Source of the DNA: Cotesia glomerata
Lineage: Eukaryota > Arthropoda > Insecta > Hymenoptera > Braconidae
Direction of reading: 5' to 3'
DNA length: 64,000 nucleotides
Assembly (NCBI RefSeq): GCF_020080835.1
Contig: NC_058165.1
Location: forward strand, 8,407,771-8,471,770
Positions 35,678-46,116 of this stretch are shown here, piece after piece (position 1 is the stretch's first letter; the number at the start of each line of letters is the position of its first letter). The position numbers and the translations under genes are program-made. The notes under the pieces are model-generated. The model did not search any database, was not told where the DNA came from, and saw only the letters and a list, made by a program, of their open reading frames with translations.

Positions 35678-36388
35678 TACACGTAAAAAAATAATCGGTA
35701 GAAGCTATCGATTGGCGATCGGTAGCAGCTACCGATTTTTTCGGTAAAGGCTCCCGAAAAAAACGGTAGCATCTACCGAAAAAAAATCAGTTCCCTCAAC
35801 CGAAAAAAATCGGTAACAGATACCGATTATTTTTTGGTAAAGTCTACAAGGAAAAAAAGTTGGGGCTGCCACATCATACATTCCTGTGGCAGCTACATGA
35901 TTTCTTCATGTGGCTGCCACATGATTTTCATGTGACAGGCAATAATAGTTAAAACAACAATAATAATAATAATCTAAATTATTAAGAGAATGAGAACAAT
36001 TTTGTCTCCTAGATAGTCATATGATAAAATCGATTTTTTTCGAGACATTGAGTGTCATTGCAAACGTCTTGACTTGAATTTGCACTTTTTCAAGGTTTCA
36101 TATCATTTTCACCAATAGTCAATTTATGATGATAAGTATTTAGGCTGCATTCGAAAATGCTCTATCTCTAGACACATAATTGAGAAATGACCTCGTATCT
36201 TGTGAACTATTGACATTTTTAAAGATATAAGCTCATCCCGACATCACACTCATCGAGACCTTTCATTTGAGTACTCACATCAATTTTTCATATATTTATA
36301 TATATTAGGGTGATTTTTAAAAAAATTTTTGTTTTGCTTGACGTCTCAAAAGTTTCTTTAGGGTAAGAAAAAATTTTAATTCCAATTA

Positions 36389-36555
36389 TTGGTAACTGTA
36401 AATTTCAAGACACCACCTCGTGGTTGAAAAGAGCACTACTCAAACCAAGTCATGTATTCTTATGGCGGGGACGTACTTGCCATCTGGCGTTAAACAATTT
36501 AACTACTCAAACCAGGTTTTGGTAGTAGACCTTTTTACACGGTGCCATTTACCAA
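36389..36555. mobile_element. 167-bp insertion W in the left T1 arm
   Basis: TTGGTAACTG at the left and CATTTACCAA at the right, flanked by TA (36387-36388, 36556-36557). The other T1 arm (about 38360-38375) lacks it and reads CCAATTATAGATTAG when reversed, with TATA at the junction, as expected if W had excised and left both TA copies. Confidence 0.7.
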
Positions 36556-37014
36556 TAGATTAGCCTCAAAGGGGGGTCCTCTTTCCCATTTAAATAACAT
36601 GAAAAAAAAATTTTTGTTTAAAAAAACTATTTTTTCTCGTGGAAAAAAAATAGTACAAATTTTTTGACAATCTTTTTTTGTAGGAAATTAAATTCTCTAC
36701 AAAATTGATATTTTATAAAATTTTCATAACTTGAACGGTTTAAAAGTTACAGGCCCTCAAAGTTGAAACAAGTTTTAATAGATTTTAAATAAATGCACAT
36801 AAAGAGATTTTTTTAATTTTCACTTTTTATTATCATTTTCAAACAAAAACAACAGTACTTATTATCCTTTTAACTAGCAAATTATTTTTTGTAGCTCAAC
36901 TGTTAACATAAAAAAAAATTTTGAATTTTTTTCCAATTTCTCCACAAAATAAAAATAGTTATTTCGATACATATACGCAACGGTATTAGGGATTCTGACG
37001 GCTTGAAATGACGT

Positions 37015-38062
37015 TACGAGTTTGAGGCTATATCCATGTAGGAAAGTGCGGCGGGCCCAGGCCTGGCCTAACTATGCAGAACTCTAGGCCAGGCTTGTAA
37101 GCCAGAGTTGGCCCAATCTTGGTTTAAGTCTGGAATGATAACAATGGCCCAAGCCTGGTTACCACATCCATAGCTGGTTACCAAGACTGGGCCATAGTTA
37201 ATTTTCAATTCTAGCCCATGCCATTTGGTAAAAAATGATGAAGAAATAATTTTTGATTTTTTTATTTTAATTTCGATGTAGAGCTAACGCAAATTTAGGC
37301 CGTTTGATTCTTAATTTAAACCTAACTTACGCTGATTATAGAAATAAAGTGAAAATCGCATGTGTTCTAACCGAGATTCGAACCCGAGCTACGTGTTTGC
37401 CAGACCGATAGCTAACCCCTACACCTACACCGATAAGCTAATAATCGCTTCATCATTCGTATAACCTAAATCTATATGGTGACGAAGTGTGACGGTTTAT
37501 TATTTATATAATTTATGTTATTTACTATTGTGTTTTGATGAAAATGAACTAATTTTTACAAATTTTTATTAGTTAAAAAAATGCAAGCGTCAAGTTCATA
37601 AATTACTTCAGACTTTGAACATCGTTCTGTAAATTAATTATATTTTAATTTTTCTTTAAGACCATATCAATTGTGACGATATGCAATTGTTTTGGTTGAA
37701 TAATAAATTTTCAATTTTAGCATTTGCCAATAAAAATTCGTTAAGCAATAAATATTGACAGTTTAAAATTCTATTACTTAATGATTCATTAAGTTTGGAT
37801 TTCCCATTGAATGGCCAAGGCTAGGTTACCCAATTCTGGCTGAAGTCTGGGTTGCCATTCAACAGCCATCTGGAGAACCCAGTTCTGGCCCAAAGCTTGG
37901 TTGCCCAGTCTTGGCCCAAGGCTTGGTTCTTTTGCCTTGGCCATTCTATGGCGAACCAGTCTTGGGCCAGGCTCGGGTAATCATTGGGTTGGCCAAGGCT
38001 GATTACCCAGTATTAGCCTAAGCATGGTCCAATATCGGTGCGTCGAGCTTGATTGCCTATAA
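37015..38062 (-). mobile_element. composite element U, copy 3 (reversed, diverged)
   Basis: Reverse orientation relative to copies 1 and 2. The end at 37015 (CCATGTAGGAAAGTGCGGCG) is a diverged U terminus. The tRNA-like segment lies at 37372-37440 with a B box GGTTCGAATCT on the minus strand. The satellite part is short (about 37810-38020) with CTTGGCC/GGCCAAG words but few units. Confidence 0.7.
37372..37440 (-). mobile_element. tRNA-like internal Pol III promoter of U copy 3
   Basis: Minus strand: GGTGTAGGGGTTAGCTATCG (A-box-like) and GGTTCGAATCTC (B box). Closely similar to copies at 6.7 and 11.1 kb. Confidence 0.65.
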
Positions 38063-38946
38063 ATAATGTTATTTTTGTTTGAAAATGATGATAAGAAGTG
38101 AAAATTTTAAAAATCTTTATGTGCATTCATGTAAAATTCATAAAAACTTGATTCAACTTTGAGGGCCTACAACTTTTAAACCGTTCAAGTAATGAAAATT
38201 TTATATCAGATCAATTTTGTAGAGAATCTAATTTCTTATAAGAAACATTTGTCAAAGAATTTTTACTACTTTTTTTCCACGAGAAAAAATTGTTTTATTA
38301 AACAAAAATTTTTTTTCCATGTTATTTAAATGGGAAAGAGGACCCCCCTTTGAGGCTAATCTATAATTGGAATTAAAAATTTTTTTCAGGCGGGAAAAAT
38401 TTTTTCTTACTCTAAAGAAACTTTTGAGACATCAAACAAAAAAAAATTTTTCAAAAAAATCACCCTAATATATATTATATACATATATATATTATGGGTA
38501 ATATATATTATTTTTTTTTCAACGAAAAAACAGGCTGAAAACTTGCATGAAGGTGAGAACAGAAGCTTGTTCAATGCGGAGCTCTTAATATTAATATTTA
38601 GAGGTGTCTGTCCCTAATTTTTCATTTCCCATTTAAATAACATAGGAAAAAAAATTCTTTTTTTGTTTATTTTTCTAGCTCGGCATACGTGCCTCATATA
38701 AATAATTCCTTGGCATATTCTTGTAGAGAATTCAACGCTCTACAAAAAAGGTCTCTTACACTTTTATCATAAAAACAGCCGTTCTAAACTTATTCAGACG
38801 TAAACTTCTAAATGTATAAAATTTTGATTATTCAAGTATTAAACTGATACAAATTAATTTATTACTGTCTTAAAAATTATTTTTATATGTAAAATTGGTT
38901 CTGATGTGCTAACATTTTCATAAAGCTAAAAAAAAATTACTCATAT

Positions 38947-39063
38947 CCCTGAATAAAAAAAAGTATTGACAAAGAAAAAAGTATTGAAAAGTATTGGATT
39001 GACTAGAAAACCAATACTTTTCAAAACTTTTTTCTTTGTCTCAATACGTTTTTTTAATCTGGG
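38947..39063. mobile_element. hairpin MITE D1 inside the left P arm
   Basis: CCCTGAATAAAAAAAAGTAT at the left mirrors the right end, which closes with CTGGG. The repeated inner word is AAAGTATTGAAAAGTATTGG. The other P arm shows the place uninterrupted and the comparison gives a 2-bp duplication (AT). A sister copy is at 61501-61617. Confidence 0.85.
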
Positions 39064-39095
39064 ATATCAAATTTTTTTCTTCTTTATTTCATTTA

Positions 39096-40713
39096 CTGTA
39101 AGAAAATCATGACCCGAGTTTAATGATTTAAATTTTAAAAAGTTTCACGGAATTATCAATTTATTACTCTACACGGAGAGAAAAGATAAGTTTGGAAAAT
39201 TAGAAAAGTGCACGTCTTATAACGCTCATTTATCACAAAAAAATCTGGAAAACGGTTGACCCTAAAGGCCATCCCTGCAACTTCCGCTAATTCCATATCT
39301 AAGCGCTTAAAATTGCACTTATGAGGTTTTTGAGCTCTTCAAGTCAAAAGTCTGATAAATGTTTCGAAGAACACTATTTTTTGAACTTTCGAACCGATCA
39401 ATCAACCAATCAACCCATTTTCACGTTCTTGGCAACGATCGACGTGGTTTTTTAGACACCGAAAATTATTTTATTTCATCAAAAACAATCCAAAAGAAAT
39501 GTCGACGTTATGTAAAAAAAACATTTTTTTCGATTATTCGTTAATTCATTCAAGAGTTATTGCACTTCGAAAGTTAAAAAAATAGTGTTCTTTGAAACTT
39601 TTATCAGACTTTTGACTTGAAGAGCTCAAAAACCTCATAAGTGCAATTTTAAGCGCTTACCCTAGTAGAAATGTAATCAAGTATCTGGCCAGTAACTAGC
39701 TAGTTTAACTAGACTTAGGCTAGGAACTGGCTAGTATAATATTCAGTAACTGTCTAGTTACTAGCCAGTTTTACTAGACATCAAATAAAACATGGTGACA
39801 CTTGTAGATTTTGAGGTTATTTAAAATTAACTATGGATAAGTTTGTTACAATTCAAAAAAGTAATAATATTAATAATAAAAATAGTAATAATTAATAAAC
39901 GGAATAATTATAAAATTTATTTATGAATTTAACATTTAACTGGTATATAAAAGTTTCATTTATAAAAGTATTAAGAACTATGAAATAAGTTATTAATTTA
40001 TTATATTATATTCTTAAATATAAAACTCAAAACATTAATAATATAAAAAAATAAAAATAACAGTTATTTTTAAAAGTGTTTTTGCACGTATTGGCAAATT
40101 TGGAAGAACTCCTCGTAAAATTTTTAATAATTCATCTAGATGACAGTCTGGAGTATTTGTTTTGATTGCTCACAACCGCAATTCGGTTATTATGTCAATT
40201 TTTTAAACTTCATCCATTTTTTTAAATATATTACAAATTATTTTTATATTGAAATACTCAATTTTTTTTTAATTATTTACACTTTTTCTGAATATTATTA
40301 TTATTATTTTGAATTGTAACAAACTTATCCATATTTAATTTTAAATAACCTCCAAATCTACAAGTGTCACCATGTTTTATTTGATATCTAGTAAAACTGG
40401 CCAGTAACTAGACAGCTACTGGATATTATACTAGCCAGTTACTAGACATGATCGCTAGCCAGATACTAGATTTAATCAAGTAAAAACTTGATCATTTCCA
40501 CTAGGGTAAATATGGAATTAGCGGAAGTTGCAGGGATGGCCTTTAGGGTCAACCGTTTTCCAGATTTTTTTGTAATAAATCAGCGTTATGAGACGTGCAC
40601 TTTTCTGATTTTCCAAACCTATATTTTCTCTCCGTGTAGAGTAATAAATTAATAATCCCGTGAAACTTTTTGAAAATTTAATTCATTCTACTCGGGTCAT
40701 GATTTTCTTACAG
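39096..40713. mobile_element. TA-flanked palindrome B built partly from G sequence, inside P
   Basis: CTGTAAGAAAATCATGACCC and GGGTCATGATTTTCTTACAG are perfectly inverted ends with TA at 39094-39095 and 40714-40715. Within each arm are CACGGAGAGAAAA/TTTTCTCTCCGTG and then the 3' end of a G element (GGAAAACGGTTGACCCTAAA), inverted on the two sides. The B arms therefore captured or were built from G ends. Confidence 0.85.
39660..40506. mobile_element. TA-flanked foldback C inside B
   Basis: CCCTAGTAGAAATG and CATTTCCACTAGGG are inverted ends with TA at 39658-39659 and 40507-40508. G copies elsewhere show the uninterrupted target (GCGCTTA...TATGGAATTAGCGG). Subterminal CTAGTTACTAGCCAGTTTTA-type repeats are mirrored. 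The 0.5-kb centre is AT-rich and unique here. Confidence 0.85.
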
Positions 40714-40739
40714 TAAATGAAATGAATAATTACTGAAAG

Positions 40740-41365
40740 AGCGGAAATGCGGGGATCAGGTTTAGGTCTGGATACCTCAATTAAAACGCGTAAATAATTA
40801 TCAAAATTAACACTATAAATTTATTTACACTAAATACAAGTTATATTTAATATGTTAAATAGCGGATTGTTTAAATAAAAGCGGATTTATAATACACAGC
40901 GTGGTTAGCACAAGCGATACCGGTTGACACGTGGGTGAACACTCTGCCGGCACTGTAAAAGCGGTGAAATAAATGCACAAATAACACAATTTATCTGTAA
41001 CAAATTAGAGCGAATTATTAGTGGTTAATTTAAGCAATTTAAATTATAAAAATAGCGAAATGCGGTTAATTAACAATAAGCGAAAGTAAAGCGGAATTAA
41101 TGGCGACTTGTTGCAACGAAAGCGTGGAAGCGAAAGATAATAACAATAGTTCGTCTTCTTCCTCGTTGAGTTGGGGAAGAAGGCTATTGCGCATGTCTAG
41201 CGGGAGCGATCAGCCAATAAAGCGGTCGATTCATGGCGTGATCAAGAGGCTGATTTTCTATTGGCGGTTCGATTTTGCGGGAACTAGCGGTGGACAGGTG
41301 CGTCTCTTGAATTTGGGAGTCCCCCAGGAGCGAGTTAATCGCTACTGGGCCTTGTTCACCGAACA
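40740..41365 (+). other. unique interior (cargo) of P
   Basis: The only part of P that is not mirrored. It has recurring GCGGA/GCGAA words (40741, 40862, 40881, 40961, 41053, 41061, 41079, 41090) and is more GC-rich than the arms. It includes the ORF listed next. Confidence 0.6.
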
Positions 41366-41390
41366 TGAAATAAAGAAGAAAAAAATTTGA
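41100..41390 (+). CDS. hypothetical 96-aa ORF carried by P
   Basis: Starts ATGGCGACTTG at 41100. The product begins MATCCNESVEAKD, has an N-terminal serine run (residues about 18-23), a basic middle (GRRLLRM; SIHGVIKRL) and ends in lysines that already lie in the palindrome arm. Codon use is less AT-driven than chance frames here. It has no recognised domain; a GTGCGT donor-like word at 41299 could mean it is a captured exon. The reverse strand is also open for 60 codons. Confidence 0.3.
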   Translation: MATCCNESVEAKDNNNSSSSSSLSWGRRLLRMSSGSDQPIKRSIHGVIKRLIFYWRFDFAGTSGGQVRLLNLGVPQERVNRYWALFTEHEIKKKKI

Positions 41391-42477
41391 TATATGAGTA
41401 ATTTTTTTTTAGCTTTATGAAAATGTTAGCGCTTAAGAACTAATTTTACATATAAAAATAATTTTTAAGACAGTAATAAATTAATTTGTATCAGTTTAAT
41501 ACTTGAATAATCAAAATTTTATACATTTAGAAGTTTACGTCTGAATAAGTTTAGAACGGCTGTCTTTATGATAAAAGTGTAAGAGATCTTTTTTGTAGAG
41601 CGTTAAATTCTTCACAAGAATATGCTAAGGAATTATTTATATGAGGTGCGTATGCCGAGCTAGAAAAATAAATAAAAAAAAGAATTTTTTTTCCTATGTT
41701 ATTTAAATGGGAAATGAAAAATTAAGGACAGACACCTCTAAATATTAATATTAAGAGCTCCGCTTTGAACAGGCTTCTGTTCTCACCTTCATGCAAGTTT
41801 TCAGCCTGTTTTTTCGTTGAAAAAAAAAAGTCGCCTAAAATTGACACACCCTTATTATATACATTTATATATGAAAAATATATCAAAATGCATGTGGGCA
41901 TTCAAATGAAAGCTCTTGATGAGTGTAACATCGGGATGAGCTTATATCTTTAAAAATGTCAATAGTTCACTAGATACAAGGTCATTTCTTAATTATATAT
42001 CTAGAAACAGAATATTTTCGAATGCAGCCTAAATTCTTATCATCATAAATTGACTGTTAGTGAGAATGATATGAAACCTTGAAAAAGCACAGCTCCAGGT
42101 CAAGACGTTTCTAATGATACCAAATTTAACCATAAAAACCCATTTTGTCATATAAATACACTGGCCACAAAATTTTTCTTACTCTCTTAATAATATAGAT
42201 TAATATTGTTATTATTATGATTATCTTTATTTAATTATTATTGTTATTTTAACTATTATTCCCTGCTACATGAAAATCATGTTGCTGCCACAGGAATGTA
42301 TCATGTGGCAGCCCCAATTTTTTTTTTCCGTGTAGACTCTACCGAAAAATAATCGGTATCTGTTACTGATTTTTTTCGATTGAGGGAACTAATTTTTTTT
42401 TAGTAGATGCTACCGTTTTTTTTCGGGAGCCTTTATCGAAAAAATCAGTAGCCTCTATCGATTATTTTTTCCGTGTA

Positions 42478-42731
42478 GGATTTGAAAAACTGCGTCGAAT
42501 GCTGCCAACTTCGTGAAAATCCGTTTATTCACTCAAAAGTAATTACAGTTTGAAAATGGAAATAAAAGTGTTTTGTGAAACTTTTATCAGACTTTTGAGC
42601 TCTCCGAACAGCTAACTTTTTGAGCTTGAAGAACTCAAAAACTTCATAAGTGCAATTTTAAGCGCTTATATATGAAATTAGCGGGAAATTGCAGGGATGG
42701 CCTTTTAATGTCAATCGATTTTCTAATTTTT
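42478..42731 (+). mobile_element. G element G7, right part
   Basis: Resumes with GGATTTGAAAAACTGCGTCG and runs through GAGCTC words to TTAGCGGGAAATTGCAGGGA and GATTTTCTAATTTTT. G8 follows directly in the same orientation, giving a head-to-tail pair. Confidence 0.8.
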
Positions 42732-42867
42732 AACTTCCCGCTCAGAAAATCGAAGATTTTCAAAATTCGATTGTTTTTACCCCATTTTTCGAAAATTGAG
42801 TTTTCATCATATCTCGACGTTTTAAGGTCCTAGGAAGCTTTCTTGACTATTCCTGCGATGGTGTGTC

Positions 42868-42951
<84 letters not shown>

Positions 42952-43642
42952 CTTCTTATAACTTTTGAACGGCTTAACCGATCGGATCGAAATAGGTGGC
43001 GAAATAGGCGATCCAAAGAGTATGATTGCCATTAAATTTCGTAAAAATTTGAATCAATTTGGTTCGCTAGATTTTGAGAAATCTCAAAAATAAAATTTTC
43101 AAAAAATCGTTTTTTTGGAATAATTTCTAAACGGTTACATCGATCAATTCCAAAAACTATTCCGCTCTTGAGTTTGAAAAACCACGTCGATTGCCACCAG
43201 TCCCGTCAAAATCGGTTGATTCGTTCGAGAGTTATCAAAAACGAAAAATTTCAAAAAAAGTGTTTTTTTTGGGATTACTTCGAAATTCCTCGTTCGATCG
43301 ATTAAAACTTAAGAATTCGCTATGAGGTTTCAAAAACTGTGTCGAATGCCACCAACTGCGTAAAAATCAGTTCATTCATTAAAAAGTTATTGCGGTTTGA
43401 AAATTCAAAAAATAGTGTTTTATCAAACTTCCATCAGACTTTTGAGCTCGAAGAGCTCAAATGCATAAAGAAGCTATCTCTTTGAGCTTGGAGAACTCAA
43501 AATAATACAGAAATTGTACTTTTGAGCTTGGAGAGCTCAAAAACAAAATAAGTGAAATGTTGAGCGTTTAGGTATGGAGTTAGCGGGAAGTTTCAGGGAT
43601 GGCCTTTAGGGTCAACCGTTTTCCTAATTTTTTTTTTTTTTC
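42732..43642 (+). mobile_element. G element, copy G8
   Basis: Starts AACTTCCCGCTCAGAAAATC; the second hairpin half is damaged (AAAATTCGATTG). The GT tract is at 42871-42948, followed by the standard modules, three GAGCT(C/T) palindromes and GGTCAACCGTTTTCC with oligo-T. Confidence 0.8.
42871..42948. repeat. (GT)n microsatellite inside G8
   Basis: About 39 units at the homologous G position. Confidence 0.97.
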
Positions 43643-43800
43643 GTGTAGGAAGCAGTGTTGCCAATGTCCGGGTAATTACCCATTTTTCGGGTAATTCGAT
43701 ATCGAATGGGTAAGTCGACGGGTAATTAGATTTGGGTGGGTGAAATTGGGTAATCAGCTTAATCAAGATGGAATATTGTAAAAATATTGTACTGCAAGAG

Positions 43801-44050
43801 TTAGATAATAAATGGAATCGACACGCGTTGTTGGATTTGACTGATTTTAATATTTATTTAAATTTAGACTCCGAAGATTATTGGAGGGAAATCTTAAGAT
43901 ATAAAATTTAATATAAAAAAAGCTAATTAATTTCACTATTAATGTGAACTATTCTTTAAGAATCTAAAAAAAGTTACATACTTTCTATTACAAGTTTTAC
44001 CATTTTCAAATGTATCCGTTGAGAGGATTTTCAGTGTCATTAAAAATGTA
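43801..44050 (+). pseudogene. hAT transposase, C-terminal dimerisation-domain remnant
   Basis: Frame at 43801-43896 reads LDNKWNRHALLDLTDF and later DSEDYWREILR, then stops. A second piece at 43979-44050 reads YFLLQVLPFSNVSVERIFSV followed by IKNV and a stop. The W-R-E and P-x-S-N-x-S-V-E-R-x-F-S pattern is the signature of the hATC domain. The two parts are separated by decayed sequence with stops, and no N-terminal BED finger or catalytic core survives. Confidence 0.88.
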
Positions 44051-44604
44051 TGATAATTAATTTAGCGGATATTTGATAATTTTAAGAATTTTTGTAACAA
44101 ATAAATTATGAAAATAAATAATTATAAAAAAAATTGACATTTAGAAATTTTAAAAAATTAAAAATGCAATTTTTTAAAAATAATTTTTTTGAAGAAATTT
44201 GCTTGTTAAAAAAAATTAAAAAATTTTCAAGTGACAGCTAAATTTAATGTTATTGAAAATGTAAAAACTGATCATAGAAATAACTTATTTCAGTAAAAAA
44301 CTGATACATTGAAGTCTATTTTAATTACTAAAAACTTTTTATCCTAAGATAGTGTGACTATTAACTTTGAACCAAATGAAGAAATGTTAAATACTAATAT
44401 TTGGGATAAGAAAGACGTTTAAACATTAGTATATTTATATATGTTACGTTATGACTTTTGTAAAAATTTTAAACATTAAATTTATAATAATGTTGCTACA
44501 AACATTATAAAATTTTTACATAAAATAAAGAATTTTATTTAATAATTAATTATTTTATGCATTTTAGATTGTCAATACTGTAAGGGTATAAAATTATAAA
44601 TAAA

Positions 44605-45290
44605 TTGCACGCCTCATAGCGCGAAGCGCGTGAGGTTGTGCTTTATACTCGACTCGTCAAGGTCAAGCAATTTTGTGATCTTTAAATGTCTCTATCACAA
44701 CCATATTACACTTATACAATAATATAAGTAGATGTACACGGAGAAAACACTCAAATTAAACCATCTTTTACTTTCTAAAATCATTTCATGTAGCTATTTT
44801 GAAAAAAAAAATGTTTTGAAAAAAATTTTACGTGGACGTCCGGATGTTACCCCATTTTGGATGTACCAATGATTACTCCCGAACAAATTGATATTTCAAG
44901 ACCGGACTTTTTTTATTAATTTACGAATGCGATGAACTGGGTCCGTATTTCATATCAGTAGCCTAGTTTACGTATTTTTTTTTTTTAATTGAATTTTTAT
45001 TAAAATTTATTACGATATAACCGTACAAAGACAAACGAATTTTTCTTATTTGTCACGTGAAAACTATGGCGCCACTTGATAAAGCTAGATTTTTTTAGAC
45101 TGCGTGCGCATATAACAAGAAAAAAGGGCGCTGATATTTAAAAAAAAAAAAAAATACTCTGTAAGAAATTACTTAATTATAATTTTCTTTTTTTTTTATC
45201 AGTTACACAATTTATTTTTTCTTAAAAAATGAATGAGCGTTATGAGGCGTGTACTTTTGGATTTTCCAAACTTTTTTCATATTTGCCGCT
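44605..45290 (-). mobile_element. TIR element L, copy L2 (inside hAT)
   Basis: Reversed relative to L1. Its left edge is GCACGCCTCATAGCGCGAAG, which forms a hairpin with GCGCGTGAGG. Its right edge is CGTTATGAGGCGTGTACTTT. It lacks the M and N insertions found in L1 and so shows L1's original sequence at that place (TTTGTACGGTTATATCG on the L strand). Confidence 0.75.
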
Positions 45291-45381
45291 ATCAAAATAG
45301 AGTTGGTAACAGTGTTGGGTAAAAACGGGTAATCGAACTTTGAGGAAAGGGTAATCGAAATTCGACCCATCGGCAACACTG

Positions 45382-45835
45382 GTAGGAAGCTATTGCGACT
45401 ATTTCTGGCTGGGCGTCTAGACGTGTGTGTGTTTGTGTGTATGTATGTATGTACGAATGTAAATAAAATATTGTCGTACGAAATCTTTAGAAGAAACCAA
45501 TCGATCAAAACGAGAGACACGGAGTATGAAAATTTTTATTGAGACTTCGATCAAAATAAATTTTAAAGTCAATCGGTCGAGCCATTTCAGTCATTCAAAA
45601 AGTAAAAACCAAAAAAAAAATTTTTTTTTTAATTTTTTCTAAATAACTTTCAAAATATTCGACTAATTGACTCCAGACTTCAGAGACAATCTTTTCGATT
45701 AAAAAACTGCATCGAATACAAGTAAGTCAAAATCAAAAGACGCGTTCAAAAATGATAACTATTTAAAAATTTCTAAATAATTGTTTTTTTTTTTCCAGGA
45801 TGGCCTGCAGGTCAACCGTCGTTCAAATTTTTTTA
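45382..45835 (+). mobile_element. diverged G-like element G9, target of the hAT insertion
   Basis: GTAGGAAGC|TATTGCGACTATTTC matches the TAGGAAGCTTCCCTGACTATT region of G, then a short GTGTGTGTTTGTGTGT tract, related internal modules, and the end CAGGATGGCCTGCAGGTCAA. It is a separate, more diverged subfamily. Confidence 0.65.
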
Positions 45836-45854
45836 TTAGAAACATTGTTAGAAA

Positions 45855-45950
45855 GACCTGAGAACATTTTCAAGTGGAGTTAAATACCCAAATTTTAGAA
45901 CTCTAACTACAAAACTGTAGTCACCTAGCGGAGACTTTTTGAAGTAACTT
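45855..45950 (-). mobile_element. H-family tRNA-like piece, copy H2
   Basis: GGAGTTAAATACCCAAATTT, AGAACTCTAACTACAAAACT and GTCACCTAGCGGAGA parallel H1. The B-box end is lost. Confidence 0.45.
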
Positions 45951-46116
45951 TCCGATCGTTTCAAAAAAATTTATCAATAATAACATTAATAATAATAGTA
46001 ATACTAATTCTGATCACGAGTATTTAGAATTATTGCACTCAAGCCAATTAACCCGTAGTGGTCACACTTCTTAATAATAACGTAGTGGGCATACTGGGTC
46101 TAGTTGACTCCATGCA
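45951..46116. other. AT-rich spacer
   Basis: Nothing recognised. Confidence 0.4.

Larger units (their letters stand above)
36308..38465. mobile_element. TA-flanked foldback element T1 inside P
   Basis: GGGTGATTTTTAAAAAAATT and AATTTTTCAAAAAAATCACCC are inverted ends with TA at 36306-36307 and 38466-38467. Arms of about 0.4-0.5 kb pair, with mirrored TTTGAGGCTAATCTA/TAGATTAGCCTCAAA and ACTTGAACGGTTTAAAAGTT. The centre is occupied by a reversed U copy. Confidence 0.85.
35680..42475. mobile_element. giant TA-flanked palindromic element P (6.8 kb with nested insertions)
   Basis: Ends CACGTAAAAAAATAATCGG (left) and CGATTATTTTTTCCGTG (right), flanked by TA (35678-35679 and 42476-42477). The right arm runs without interruption for about 1.1 kb (41366-42475). 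The left arm is the same sequence reversed, but broken by element T1 and MITE D1. Mirrored landmarks include GGGGCTGCCAC/GTGGCAGCCCC, GATAAGTATTTAGGCTGCAT and AACAGGCTGAAAACTTGCAT. The non-palindromic interior (40740-41365) carries a 96-codon ORF. A short CACGGAAAAA terminus and TA duplication are shared with N, C1 and R. No transposase is seen. Confidence 0.85.
43653..45381 (+). mobile_element. hAT transposon relic
   Basis: Ends CAGTGTTGCCAATG and CATCGGCAACACTG are inverted repeats of hAT type (CAGTGTTGCC). The perfect 8-bp duplication GTAGGAAG flanks both ends (43645-43652 and 45382-45389), which is the hAT hallmark. Subterminal GGGTAATTACCC and CGGGTAATCGAA words follow. A transposase C-terminal remnant is present. 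The body is interrupted by element L2. hAT elements move by cut-and-paste with a DDE transposase; this one is dead. Confidence 0.93.

Noticed and set aside
39359..39544. 61-codon frame in B
   Set aside because: It lies in G-derived palindromic sequence and has no independent support.
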